Positions 33,485-44,394 of a DNA stretch of 64,000 bases are shown here, piece by piece (within the stretch, counting starts at the first letter, position 1; every line of letters starts with the position of its first letter). The notes under the pieces were generated by a model. The model had not been told where the DNA came from, made no database searches, and was given only the letters and a program-made list of their open reading frames with translations. The translations under genes were made by a program, and so were the position numbers. Origin of the DNA: Lepus europaeus (Eukaryota > Chordata > Mammalia > Lagomorpha > Leporidae); assembly GCF_033115175.1 (NCBI RefSeq), contig NC_084834.1, positions 10,513,294 through 10,577,293 on the forward strand, read 5' to 3'.

Positions 33485-33811
33485 AGAGGCTGGCACTGTA
33501 ACATAGAGGGTAAAGCTGCCGCCTGCAGTGCCGGCATCCCATATGGGCGCCAGTTTGAGTCCCAGATGCTCCACTCCCACCCAGCTCTCTGTTGTGGCCT
33601 GGGAAAGCAGAATATGGCCAAGACCTTGGGCCCCTGCACCCACATGGGAGACCCAGAAGAAGCTCCTGGCTCCTGGCTTCAGATTGGCGCAGCTCTGGCC
33701 ATTGCGGCCATCTGGGAAGTGAACCAGTAGATGGAAGGCCTTTCTCTCTCTTTCTGCCTCTCCCTCTTTCAATGTGTAACTCTGACTTTCAAATAAATAC
33801 ATGTTTAAAAA
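33485..33811 (+). mobile_element. Lagomorph SINE
   Basis: Full-length plus copy (CCGGCATCCCATATGGGCGC.. TTTCAAATAAATACATG). No clear target duplication by eye. Confidence 0.95.
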
Positions 33812-33945
33812 AATAAACTCTTAGTAGTGAAGAGGGAAGATATTAAAGTACCAAAAAATCTTAGAACTATACACAGATACATACAATTGCAAAATCCCAT
33901 CCAAAAGAACTGAATATTTTCTTCCATTTAATTTCTGATGCTTAA

Positions 33946-34060
33946 ATCATCACCATCATCGTCATCACCACCATCATCGTCATCATCATCACCATCATCG
34001 TCATCATCATATCATCGTCGTCATCATTACCATCATCATCACCATCATCATCATCATCTA
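33946..34060. repeat. Interrupted (CAT/ATC)n triplet repeat
   Basis: About 38 triplets, mainly CAT with CAC and CGT variants, giving several CpG sites in a recurring CATCGTCATC pattern. Confidence 0.96.
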
Positions 34061-34163
34061 CACAGGAAATGAACTTTATTTAACTCAAAACATTTGTCTT
34101 TTATTCTCTCAGGAAATTCTTATTAGGAAGCTGGTTCTCAGAAGTACAGTTTTGCACAAACAC

Positions 34164-34187
34164 CACACACACACACACACACACACA
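34164..34187. repeat. (CA)n microsatellite
   Basis: About 12 CA units. Confidence 0.97.
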
Positions 34188-34982
34188 AATGGTAAGTCAA
34201 AGAAGAAAGGAATTTTTCCTTCAATTTGTTAATATGGTTAAATATTCTTCAACCAGTTAACTGTTGCCAAAATTGCTGCAAGACCCGAAACCCTAAGATG
34301 CTCAACATCAAAAGAATGAACTGAATTTTAGATGTTGTAAGCCAGTGTCCAATGCCCTGTCACTATTGCCACTTGAATAATATAATCCTTGAGCCCTGTA
34401 GAAGATTTAATAGGATTTGACTTGCTTTATTCTCTCCGCTCAATCCCACTGGGACTGTGTTTCAATCTGTCAAATTCTGTATTCCTTTCATACAACATTC
34501 TTTTACTGCTTGTATCATGAATTTGACTCTTGTTCTCTAGGGATCTGAGTGAAACTGCCAGAAGTCATTTCGCCTGTCACCTTTAACAACCATCAGAAAG
34601 ATGGAACTACATCTTTCTATGATGGGTTTGAGTTTGCACCTGACAAAGCACAGGTGCTGAAAAATACTCACTTTCAATTTACAAGCACTATATATTGACT
34701 GCAACCTTGAATCGTTTTGTTCCAAAAATTCGGATCATATTACAGTACACATTCCGTATTCTCTTTCTGAAATATTCCAGAGATTTTTTTTTCCACTACT
34801 AGCCATTGACATGAAGAAGTTGATTAAATTAAATGAAGGCTTATTGGGTGAAGCCAAATTCTTTTGTTGTTCTTACCACAAATTATTGTTCTTTTCCTTA
34901 TTTTCATTTCAGTTCTTTTCCTTGTAATTCTGTAATCAGAACTGTGAAATATTTGAAATCCTTGAGTCAAAATGTATAACAT
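34188..34982. other. Unassigned spacer
   Basis: No recognised feature. Confidence 0.45.
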
Positions 34983-35262
34983 CTAAGAGTATTGGCTACT
35001 ATTTATTAGGTGCTTATTATACATCAGGCATCTTTCTTACTGCTACATAAGGGTACTTCAAAAAACTTTATGAAAAACGGGATGAACGGGTAAGCTTACT
35101 TTGGTACAAGGGTGTTGAAACACATGCATTTTTTTTTTCATAGCACACAAATGCTGTGAACTTCTTATAGACCCTCCACATATGCAATGACTTTATCCTC
35201 ACCATTACTCCCATGAAGAAACCATTAATTATTCTCAGTTAACGTATTCAAAAATAGTAACT
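34983..35262 (+). mobile_element. MIR relic split by a MITE
   Basis: TTTATTAGGTGCTTATTATA..ATCAGGCATCTTTC before 35049 and ACTTTATCCTCACCATTACT.. AACTGAG after 35179 follow the MIR consensus order. The two parts become adjacent when the mariner MITE at 35050-35178 is removed. Confidence 0.65.
35050..35178. mobile_element. Mariner-type MITE inserted in MIR
   Basis: GGGTACTTCAAAAAACTTTA at the left; ..GCTGTGAACTTCTTATAGACCC at the right. 129 bp, the family length. Confidence 0.7.
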
Positions 35263-35263
35263 G

Positions 35264-35572
35264 AGGGGCCAGTGTTATGGTGTAGCAGGGGAAGCCATCA
35301 CTTGTGATGCCGGAATGCCATTTGGGCACTGGTTCATTAGCCAGCTGCCCTACTTCTCAGATAATGGCCTGGGAAAAGCGGCAGACAAGGGCCCAAGTGT
35401 TTGGCACCCGTCACTCAATTGGGAGATGAAGCTTCTGGCTCTTGGCTTCGGCCTGACAGCACTAGCTGCTGTGGCCATCTGGGGAGTGAACTAGTGGATG
35501 GACAGTCTCTCTCTGTGTGTGTCTCTTCCTCTCTCTGTATAACTCTTTCAAAAAAAAGTATCATTTTTAAGA
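35264..35572 (+). mobile_element. Old lagomorph SINE
   Basis: Plus copy GGGGCCAGTGTTATGGTG.. with small internal deletions and an A-rich tail. Confidence 0.92.
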
Positions 35573-35917
35573 AAAGACAAACAGTTCAGAATTAAAAAGC
35601 TTCTTTAGAGCCTCCAAACTTCTTTAGACAGGAAGCAGTTTGGGAAACGGACTCAGCTCTTAAAAAAAAAAAGTAACAACCAAATGAAAATTTTCCAAAA
35701 GCTTTACAAAAAATAAAAAAAGAAAATGTCCCATCTGCTAATATTGATGTCCTAATTTCAATTTCCAGGATTCAAGCAGTGGAAAGAGATCTATTGGGGA
35801 TGGATGCTTGGTATAAGGTTAAGATGCTGTGAGGAGTTAAATGTGTTAATAGGCAGTTAGGCAATATCAAAATTATTATCTATTTGTGACAAATAGATAA
35901 GAATGATATAAGTGTTA

Positions 35918-36259
35918 ACAGTAGCAGAAGCTGGGACTGGGGTATATGGGAACTCTTCATTCCACTTTACAATTTTTGTTTTTAAATTTCAAACTATTCT
36001 GGGGGCTGGTGCTGTAGCACAGTAGGTTAATCCTCCGCCTGCGGCATCGGCATCCCATATAGGCACTGGTTCACATCCTGGCTGCTCCACTTCCGATCCA
36101 GCTCTCTGCTGTAGCCTGGGAAAGCAGAGAAGATGGCCCAACTCTTTGGGCACGTGCACCCATGTGGGAGACCTGGAAGAAGCTCCTGGCTCCTGGCTTC
36201 AGCTCAGTTCAGCTCTGCCCATTGGGGTCATTTTGGGAGTGAATCAGCAGATAGAAGAC

Positions 36260-36291
<32 letters not shown>

Positions 36292-36387
36292 TTGGCTCTA
36301 TCTCACTCTGTAACTCTGTCTTTCAAATAAATAAAATTAAATAAAATACACTATTCTGAAGTAAAAATCTTTAAAAATTAATAAAAT
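35918..36387 (+). mobile_element. Old L1 3' terminus split by a SINE
   Basis: GGTATATGGGAACTCTTCAT..ACAATTTTTGTTTT..AAACTATTCTG before 36001 and the A-rich continuation at 36350-36387 match the conserved 3' end of old mammalian L1. A SINE occupies 36002-36349. Confidence 0.6.
36002..36349 (+). mobile_element. Lagomorph SINE inserted in old L1 tail
   Basis: Full-length plus copy. Duplication ACTATTCTG at 35993-36001 and 36350-36358. Confidence 0.94.
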
Positions 36388-36512
36388 AGTGAATATTTGA
36401 AAAATGTGCATTATCTGTAAACTTTTTGAAGACCCTTCATATGCATATATTTCTAAATTTTGTTCCAAAATAAATTTATCTGTTAATTCCTTTTCCAAAG
36501 TTTTTGCCTATC
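36388..36512. mobile_element. Mariner-type MITE, rearranged
   Basis: Two arm-like parts: ..AAACTTTTTGAAGACCCTTC near 36418 and TTGTTCCAAAATAAATTTATC near 36460. The order suggests truncation or two partial copies. Confidence 0.55.
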
Positions 36513-37019
36513 TTATATGTAGGATACTCATGTTTTGGCAAACGAATACTTACTTTTAATCTTACCTGTAGGAAAGTCTTTCAAAAAATAGTTTATCTTT
36601 TAGTTTGTTAAGTTGTCCCTTACTTAAGATGTTAACTCATATGGAAAAAATACCAAGTTTTCAAAAATAAGTTGTAAAAACTGTCCTCCTATGAAGTGCA
36701 TGCATGAGGTTGAGGCTGGGATGCAGCAAAAGGGGGCAAATGTCTTCCAGAAGGGAGCAGGCTTTCTGAGAGGCCCCCGGGTTTTCCTTCTAGCATCCAG
36801 GGCAGAGGAAATCACATCAAACATGCTTTAAAATGTCAGGATAAGAGCAACCTGGTGGGAGGAAGAGCACACGCATCCCACCAACGGTTGACTGGTGCCT
36901 CTCATCTAGACACAATCCTTATTGCAGTGGACAGTCTGCCACAGAGCAGATTTTGTTGCTTGTTGTTGTTGTTCATTTTTTAAGCACAGTGAAAGAAAAC
37001 TGGCCTGATGCAGAAGAAA
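36513..37019. other. Unassigned spacer
   Basis: No recognised feature. Confidence 0.45.
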
Positions 37020-37190
37020 GAATGGGAGTTATATTCCCAGGTCTTCTGCTAGCAAGCGCTATGATTTCAAGCAAGACACTGAATATTGCTGGGTCTTGGA
37101 TACTCCACAGCAAACACAGAAGGATAAAAGTTAAATGCAATTAATAAGATAATGTATAAAAGTTATTAAAATTCTGAGCTATTATAATGA
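37020..37190 (+). mobile_element. MIR relic
   Basis: GCTATGATTTCAAGCAAGAC.. ..AATTAATAAGATAATGTATA follows the MIR core and 3' region with heavy divergence. Confidence 0.5.
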
Positions 37191-38739
37191 GGTCTTCAAG
37201 CATTTTACTGCTGTAGGAAACAATGAATAATAAAAAACCAACTGAGAGAATCTTGAATTTTCACAACAGAAAATGCAGCAATATTAGTCAACATCAATAT
37301 GTAATAATTTATGGTCATTTTCTTATAAATATCACCACTACTTATATGGAAGACATATTTTTGCTTGGACAAACACAAATCAGGGCTACTGGATGCCTCT
37401 CTGGTCAGAGAAGGAGTCAAAACGCATTTGTCAGCAATTAAAAACATCACTGAAAATCCATTTTCTGTGCTGTTTGCGAGTCTGCCTTTTTATTTTAAGT
37501 ACTTCCCTAGTCCTTTATTCAGTTGCCTATCTACTGCAGTTCCAGTTGGCATTCTCAAGGCTTGATGCAATGTTTTCCATTTGAAAACTGTCACTGACAT
37601 AACACAGCACTGGTGCCATCTGCCTTAGGTGACAAATTTGAACTAAACAGCTTTATTGAAGTCTCACCTAGCCCTGAACATAACATTTATTTTTTTAAAT
37701 CCAGGTGCACTGAAAAATGCCTATTTCTACTAGTTTATCAAATTATACAAATATGTTGAATTTATATTAAAAATGTCAGACAAAAACAGATAATTGCAAT
37801 AAAAACACGTGCACTTATCTTGTTATTTACTAAGATTAACAAAATGTATTGTCAGCCTAATAATTTTCTTGTTCTTTGCACATTGCTTTAGTGTGAGTGA
37901 GAAACATGTGTGTATTTTTTCCAGGTGTGCATGTGTCAACTGGCCAAGGGGGTCATCTTTTCTTATATGGAAGAAGTTGAAGGGTTGAGTGTTGTCCTTT
38001 CAATCTGACAACTACAGTAAAGGCCCTATACTGCCATCACCTGGAATAAACAGAATCAACAGAGGACAACTTATAGGGAGTATAGTATTTAAACTCCAAA
38101 TTTGTGGGTTTGATAATCATTTGTCAAGTGACCATAAGCAATGCATTGTCTTAGCCGATGGAATAATGAAAGGTATCAAAAGAAAAAGAGAGAGACCGTG
38201 AGAGAGAATATAGTCTTGGGTTATATGAGTTTATGATCTCAAATACAAAATACATAAGCTACAATAAAGAAACTATAATTATATCTCATAATCCATGAAC
38301 TGTAGAAGTTTCATTCCTCTTTATCTGGACTAGTTAAATAAAAATATTTCACAATAATTCTGACTACAGAATGCAGATGGAAACAGCAAAAAGCAAGCAA
38401 AGTATTCAAATTATATCACAGAATTATTTTCAAATTTTGTTATTTGTGTTGGTTTGACTTCATTTTTATTATATTTATTAGTTTGAGATAAAGTCAACAT
38501 TTGACTGTTTATGCTGATTGTACAAAAGCATATAATACAAAAGACTCATATTTAAAAGGCACACAAAGTTATGATTTGTTGGGCAGAAACAACACTGCTG
38601 CAGAGATAACAATTTGAAGCAAATTCTCAGTGTTGACCAATCATCATTTGTCCAAATAATATGCAGCATAGTCTCTTCCTTGATTTTGAACCTGAAAAGC
38701 CTTAGTGTTTGGTAGGTGATTAACACACAGTCACAGACA
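37191..38739. other. Unassigned unique stretch
   Basis: About 1.5 kb, AT-rich. No gene recognised. 37985-38180 may contain another MIR trace. Confidence 0.4.
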
Positions 38740-39194
38740 TCTGCGATGGAGTGATTGAGGGATGCCTATATAATTGGCAAATCACGACTCTGGGTGTGTC
38801 TGTGAAATGCTCCCAGCGCTGAGAGGGGAAGAGCCACCTGCAAGGAGAATAGGCATCTGGCTGAATGCAGCTGTGCCAAAGAAGGAAGGTGGGAGGAAGG
38901 AAACTCCTTTTCTGGCTCTTCCCTCTGGGGGCTGTGACTGCGCTCTGGGGACCAGACAGCCCTGCTGGCCTTGTGACTGAGAACCGTGTACTTGCAGCTG
39001 TCTGGGGGCTCTCAGGCCTCAGCCTCTGGTTGGGGCTGCATCACAATCACCCTTGTCGAGTTGATGGGCTTCCAGCTTCTTGGACTGAGCCCCACTACCA
39101 GATCCCCAGGCTGCAAGCTTACAGATGACTACTGTGGAACTCTCCAGCCTTTCACAAACCAATCCAATCCAATAGGTCCACACATGAGGGGACT

Positions 39195-40062
39195 TCAAAC
39201 TGCCCATGGGAAATTAAATCAAGAGATAGGAATTATGAATATAAAATCTCTCAAAGTAAGCTCCATCAAGTTCAAGACATTTTTTTAAATGGCAACACCC
39301 AAGAAGAAAGTCAACAAGCAAAAATACCTTGAGCATCCGGTCAACTCTGCTTGAGACTGGTTCACTTTTGCTTTCTCAGTCTCACAGGACCACTCCCATG
39401 TCTAGGTAACCATAGCTTTGGTTGTGCTTTGTTTGCAGGATTGTACTGGTAAAGCCAAGTTTCATCTCCTGCTACAGTTCTTTGAAGAAATACTTCCAGA
39501 TGTCTTGGTCCCACTTGAAAGTTTCCATGGAAATCTCTGTGCATCACAGCAGCCAATAGGAGCCAACAGTTCTGACACACGTCAAGCAGAAAGTTTGCTC
39601 CACTTTACTTTTTCAGTCAGAACTTTATATGCTGAACCAGTTAAGAAATCTATGGCATTGGCCATTGTTTCTGTTGTTCCTCCTCCGTCCTCTTCAATGA
39701 AGTCATGGAAAATATTAATTTCTTCTTTTAGGTTGCTTTGTGGGCTTCATCCTCCATGTCATCCCATTCCTTTTTAAAATGAGTTTTCCATTTGTAAGCC
39801 ACCAGTTTATTCAGGACATTGTCACTATCAGCTTTTCATAAAGCATCAGTAATTTCTCCACTCTTCCACCTATACTTCACCACAGATTTGATGTTTGTTC
39901 ATGTTGCTCTGATAGGGACTGTTTTCAAACTGATGTCTTGCCCTTAGTCTCAAATTAGGTCCTATTCACATGTGCTATATAGAGTTAGTATGCGAGATTA
40001 TTTTGATGCAATGATTTTTTTTCACAGAAAGCGTTCTCCTTGAACTTTTTGACCACTCCTAT
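39195..40062 (-). mobile_element. Mariner transposon with internally deleted, dead transposase
   Basis: Termini GAGGGGACTTCAAACTGCCC and ..TCCTTGAACTTTTTGACCAC are inverted copies of the ends of the window's MITEs. On the minus strand, broken frames read in order a DDMEDEA helix-turn-helix-side region (about 39740), GSAYKVLTEK and KLSA (near 39600-39660), GDETWLYQYNP with the first catalytic Asp (39464-39466), then LWLPRHGSGPV. The C-terminal CLELDGAY (39256-39279) follows almost at once, so about 130 residues holding the other two catalytic acids are deleted. Motifs match the Hsmar2-like mariner transposase. Frameshifts and stops make it inactive. Confidence 0.85.
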
Positions 40063-40094
40063 ACTCATGTGTATGTGTGTATATTATTTTTTTT

Positions 40095-40432
40095 GTGATG
40101 GTTTTTTTATGTTATTTTTAATTTTATTAAAGTTAGACGAGTTTCATGCATTTTATATATACAGCCTTAGGAACATAGTGATACTTCCCTCCCACCCCCC
40201 AACCCATGCTCCAACACTTCTTCCTCTTCCCTCTCCCATTCCCACTCTTAATTTTTGCAAAGATCTATTTTCAGTTTACTTAATGATTGTCAGGTTAACC
40301 CTACACTAGTAAAGGGTTCAATGAATACTGTGAAAAACAAAACCAAAATATTGTTCCTCAACAGAATAGACAACAGCTATAAAAAATCATTGAATCTCAA
40401 AATGTCCATTTCACTTCCATACCTTACATATT
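40095..40432 (-). mobile_element. Rabbit-type L1 3' end, antisense
   Basis: ..ACAGCCTTAGGAACATAGTG.., C-rich tract CCCACCCCCCAACCC, ..AAAGATCTATTTTCAGTTTA.., parallel to 13507-13735 and 28495 onward. Confidence 0.85.
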
Positions 40433-40629
40433 AGGTGGATACTAGTTCCCTGGAGAATGCTGACTAATGCAATATCGACTGTCCTTTTTAGTACACCATA
40501 AACTGCATAGTTTCTTAAATAACCTCAGAGATATAATATAGGAAACCATGGCTTTTGTCTTTTTCAGAATTTTTTAATAACACTGAATTTTAAAATGTAG
40601 CCTCCTAACCGGAATCGAGTCGACAGCAC

Positions 40630-40670
40630 AGAGCCATTGCAGGCATTTGGGGAGTGAAGAAGCAGATGGT

Positions 40671-40704
<34 letters not shown>

Positions 40705-40778
40705 CCACCCATCCCTCCTTCCCCTCCCTCCCTCTCTTCTTGTTTCTCTCTGTATGACTCTGTGTCTTTAAAACCTAA
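40630..40778 (+). mobile_element. SINE 3' fragment with CT tract
   Basis: AGCCATTGCAGGCATTTGGG.. followed by (CT)n at 40672-40697 and TGTATGACTCTGTGTCTTTA. The 5' two-thirds is missing. Confidence 0.8.
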
Positions 40779-40903
40779 AGCCGCCTAGATGATTGTGATA
40801 TTAGGCATATGGATCAAAATGCCTCATTATAGTTTATTTTTCCACATTTAATGTTACTAACTGAAGATCTATACCTCTGTTCCTGTTCTTAGAAGAACAC
40901 TAC

Positions 40904-41256
40904 GGCTGGCGCCGCAGCTCACTAGGCTAATCCTCCACCTGTGGCGCCGGCACACTGGGTTCTAGTCCTGGTCGGGGTGCCGGATTCTGTCCCGGTTGCC
41001 CCTCTTCCAGGCCAGCTCTCTGCTGTGGCCAGGGAGTGCAGTGGAAGATGGCCCAGTCCATGGGCCCTGCGCCCCATGGGAGACCAGGAGAAGCACCTGG
41101 CTCCTGGCTTCAGATCAGCACGGTGTGCCGGCCGCAGTGCGCCGGCTGCGGCGGCCATTGGAGGGTGAACCAACGACAAAAAGGAAGACCTTTCTCTCTG
41201 TCTCTCTCTCTCACTGTCCACTCTGCCTGTCAAAAAAAAAAAAAAAAAAAAAAAAA
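40904..41256 (+). mobile_element. Young lagomorph C-repeat SINE (CSINE2-like), forms inverted pair
   Basis: Full-length plus copy ending in 26 A. No obvious target duplication. Faces the minus copy at 41328-41670 across 71 bp. Confidence 0.97.
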
Positions 41257-41327
41257 CCTAAAAATTTAACCACTATTTTCTGTGTATTTTAAAAACCAGG
41301 TAGTCTTTTGTCATTATAATGCTCTTC

Positions 41328-41670
41328 TTTTTTTTTTTTTTTTCTGACAGGCAGAGTGGACAGTGAGAGAGAGACAGAGAGAAAGGTCTTCCTTTTACCG
41401 TTGGTTCACCCTCCAATGGCCGCCACAGTAGGCGTGCTGCGGCCGGCACACCATGCTGATCTGATGGCAGGAGCCAGGTGCTTCTCCTGGTCTCCCATGG
41501 GGTGCAAGGCCCAAGGACTTGGGCCATCCTCCACTGCACTCCCTGGCCACAGCAGAGAGCTGGCCTGGAAGAGGGGCAACCGGGACAGGATCGGTGCCCC
41601 GACCGGGACTAGAACCTGGTGTGCCGGCGCCGCAAGGCAGAGGATTAGCCTAGTGAGCCGCGGTGCCGGC
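41328..41670 (-). mobile_element. Young lagomorph C-repeat SINE (CSINE2-like), forms inverted pair
   Basis: Full-length minus copy from a T tract to GCCGGCACCGCGG head. Lacks a few bases where others read AATCCGG (here GGATCGGTGCC), a variant shared with the copy at 56915-57251. Confidence 0.97.
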
Positions 41671-41672
41671 TA

Positions 41673-41950
41673 AATTTTTAAAGTTTGTATGATACAGAAA
41701 AACAAGTATCACATCCTCTCACACATAAGTGGAGTCCAGAAAATAACCTCCCACAGAGGTTAAAAGTGTACTGTTGGTTATGAGAGATTGGGGAAGGGAG
41801 GAGGGAAGGGATGGAGAAACACTGATCTACAAATACTAAGTTAAGGCTAGATGAGAGTTTGTGTGGGCCTCCATTATACAATAAGATGACTACTAATAAT
41901 GCTAATGTGCTCTATATTTCTCTATTTCAAAAAAATTAGAAGGTATAACT
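41673..41950 (+). mobile_element. Old L1 3' end, sense
   Basis: CTCACACATAAGTGGAGTCC.., GGTTATGAGAGATTGGGGAA.. and TTTCTCTATTTCAAAAAAAT follow the ORF2 end and 3' UTR layout of old mammalian L1 (L1M-like). Confidence 0.65.
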
Positions 41951-42052
41951 TTGGAGACATTATATAATATATACATGCTTTGAAACATCACCTAGCACTC
42001 CATAAATATGTACAATTTGTATACCTGTTAAGATTTTTTAACAATGTTTCTG

Positions 42053-43090
42053 GGGGTGCATGGGGTTCAAAGCCCAGCACTGACCTAACCACCACCAACA
42101 TGGAGACCTCATACTGAGTCCCATTTTTAGTGCTCAAGTGTCCCAGCCTGAAGCTGAAGGAGCCTCCCCAGGTACACATGCCTTTGGCCATGACGATGTA
42201 CATGCTAGAGGTGGTGTCTACTTCCTCGTTACCAGAGGAATAATTTATGATGTGATTGTTGAACCCCCAAGTATTGGCTTTATCACTGATAAACACACTC
42301 AACAGAGGCCAATGACAGAGTTAGTGGATAATATATACTGGAAAGACTAGCACCCAGCTTCCTGGTTGCAATGAGAGGTTTAAGTTTCATAATCACAGGT
42401 CAATCCAACGCACCAAGTATCCCAAAACTCAATCAATTTCTTCTTTACTCGTTGGATTCGTCTTCAACCTATGGAGTTTTTTTATGGTTAGAGTGCTCAT
42501 GAGAATGAAACTGCCAGGTTATCTGATGGGATAGAGAGCCTTTGAGAAGAAATCAATAGACACTGGATTTGCTCCAGTTTGAAAGATTGCACCAGTACTC
42601 TATAAATGATGTAGAAAAGAATGATGAGCAGCAATAAAAGAAGTATCAGGTGAAAGCACAAGAATATTAAAGCTTAGTCTAGAATTTCTTCTTGGTATCA
42701 GAGAAGTAAGTTTATCACAGTATTTTTCCCCACTGGTCTATACTGATGCACCAATGACAGTAAGTGGAATTTGCTTCTTAGTTTTTCATTTCTTAAAGAA
42801 AATATGCTCTACTCCAACAACTGTAATATTGAATGAGGGGATTATTCTTTTATAACCCCCTTAACATTTTTTGAAGAGGACGTTGCTCATTTTCAGAAAT
42901 TCATGTGAAATCAGGAAATGAGATCCCATAAACCAAGAACTCTGGAAAGCTGATCAAATTTCCTTACACTGCTTTGTCTTAAAACAGAACACGTGGTAAT
43001 GTGTTATTTCAGATATGTACGCATGACTACTGCCTGAACAGAAAATAGAATGAAAGGATCAGAAATAAAAATTTTTTCTAATTAAAATAT
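42053..43090 (+). pseudogene. OSTC: Processed pseudogene of OSTC (oligosaccharyltransferase complex subunit)
   Basis: OSTC encodes a small membrane subunit of the STT3A oligosaccharyltransferase in the ER. Here its coding sequence is intronless. The start codon is at 42100 (MET..), but codon 6 is TGA. The next parts read VPFLVL and KLKEPP; after a one-base loss near 42222 the frame shifts to [11 protein letters not shown] (from about 42247). A gap of about 13 nt follows QRP, then NAP..IPKLN and a C-terminus reading [12 protein letters not shown] codons to TAG at about 42532. About 550 bp of collinear 3' UTR follow, ending with AATAAA at 43064 and an A-rich remnant. Stops, shifts and the lack of introns mark it as dead. 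Confidence 0.9.
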
Positions 43091-43977
43091 TTTAGTTAAA
43101 AAATGAGAAAAAAGTTTGTGTGATATTTCAGAGGCAATATTTTCTAGTGGTTTAAAATCTGTAAGTACATTTTGTTACTAAAAATTACAATATGAGGCTT
43201 TCTGATTTTCATAAAAATTTGGAAATACATAATTTTAAACAAACGTTCATTTTGTAAGATAAATCTGAAAAAAAAATCAATGTCTTTAAATTTTTATTTC
43301 TATTTTTAAGGCCCAATATAAAATTTTTACTATAGTTTTAAGAAAACTAATTGGCCATATAATGATTAACATACTGAAAATTGGAGTACCATGAATACAG
43401 TATTTTCATTATGGTATTAAAAGTAAGATGTAGATATATGAAGAATAAAATGAAAGAAAATCACCGAATAGAAATAAGAGGATTTGTTATTCAGTTGGAT
43501 GTGGGAATGAATCCAAAAGAGGAAGCTGAAATTGATGAAGTTAAGGTTTCTGCAATTTGGGGGTTAGTAGTTGATAGGAGTATTGATATTTTAAGTAAAC
43601 ATAAAAGAAGCATAGAAATTATTGAGACACCACTAATAAATTACCCACGTCAAAATAGTCTGTGAGGCTTTACCAGTGAGGGTTGGAAATTAAGATGTTC
43701 AGCTAAAGGCATGGAGGAAGATGGTATCTGTAGACATGCCATGGTCCAAAACCTAGGAAGGGCCATATTTTCCTAAGAGAACCAGGGGGAGAGAAAAGAG
43801 GGTGGATAGGAGGACTTACAAGAACTCCATGTACACAGTGAGCAGATGAGAGTGCCAGAAGGATCTTCACATGCAGGTGTTGAATCTGTGGCTTTTAAAT
43901 AGCTATGCAGAAGAAACCACATATGAAGAGGAGCTGGTAAGCTGAGTGGAGAAGATGAAAGGAGAAAAAGACTTCTC
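43091..43977. other. Unassigned spacer
   Basis: AT-rich. An open frame at 43381-43665 has no recognisable domain and no conserved context; not called. Confidence 0.4.
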
Positions 43978-44189
43978 AGCAGGCGCAGAACGTTAAGCTA
44001 CCACATGGCATACCTACATTCCCTACCAGAATGGCTGCCTACTCTACCTACTCTCATCCAGTTTCCTGCTAAGGTATCCTGGACTCTTGCCACACATATA
44101 GGAGACCCACATGGAGTTCTGAGGATCCTAGTTAGCCTGATCCAGCTCCTGCTGTTGTGGACATTTGGGAAGTGAATCAGGCAATGTAA

Positions 44190-44233
<44 letters not shown>

Positions 44234-44318
44234 GTCTCTCTCTTTCACTTTCTGCTTGTTCTCCATTGCTCTAACTTTCAAGTAGATGAAAATAAATAAA
44301 GAAACATTCAAAAAAAAG
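43978..44318 (+). mobile_element. Old lagomorph SINE with CT microsatellite
   Basis: Diverged plus copy with GTGGACATTTGGGAAGTGAA, then (CT)n at 44191-44250 and an A-rich tail. Confidence 0.8.
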
Positions 44319-44394
44319 TTAAGACAGACATATGGATCTAAGGACTAGGAAAATATTTGCAACCTCAAAGAAAGCAGTTTTGGAAAAATATTAG

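Larger units (their letters stand above)
38740..40472 (+). mobile_element. Old LTR-like interspersed repeat split by mariner and L1
   Basis: 38740-39182 (CTGGGTGTGTCTGTGAAATG.. TCTTGGACTGAGCCCCACTA.. CCAATCCAATA) and 40437-40472 (TTCCCTGGAGAATGCTGACT) match two neighbouring parts of a common mammalian repeat. Between them lie the mariner (39195-40062) and an L1 3' end (40095-40432). The family name is not recalled with certainty. Confidence 0.5.

Noticed and set aside
33946..34060. CRISPR-like regular repetition
   Set aside because: Simple triplet repeat in a mammalian genome, with no repeat-spacer structure.
43381..43665. Open frame of 94 residues in single-copy sequence
   Set aside because: Codons are AT-driven, no known domain is recognised, and there is no initiation or splice context. 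Chance length in AT-rich DNA cannot be excluded.
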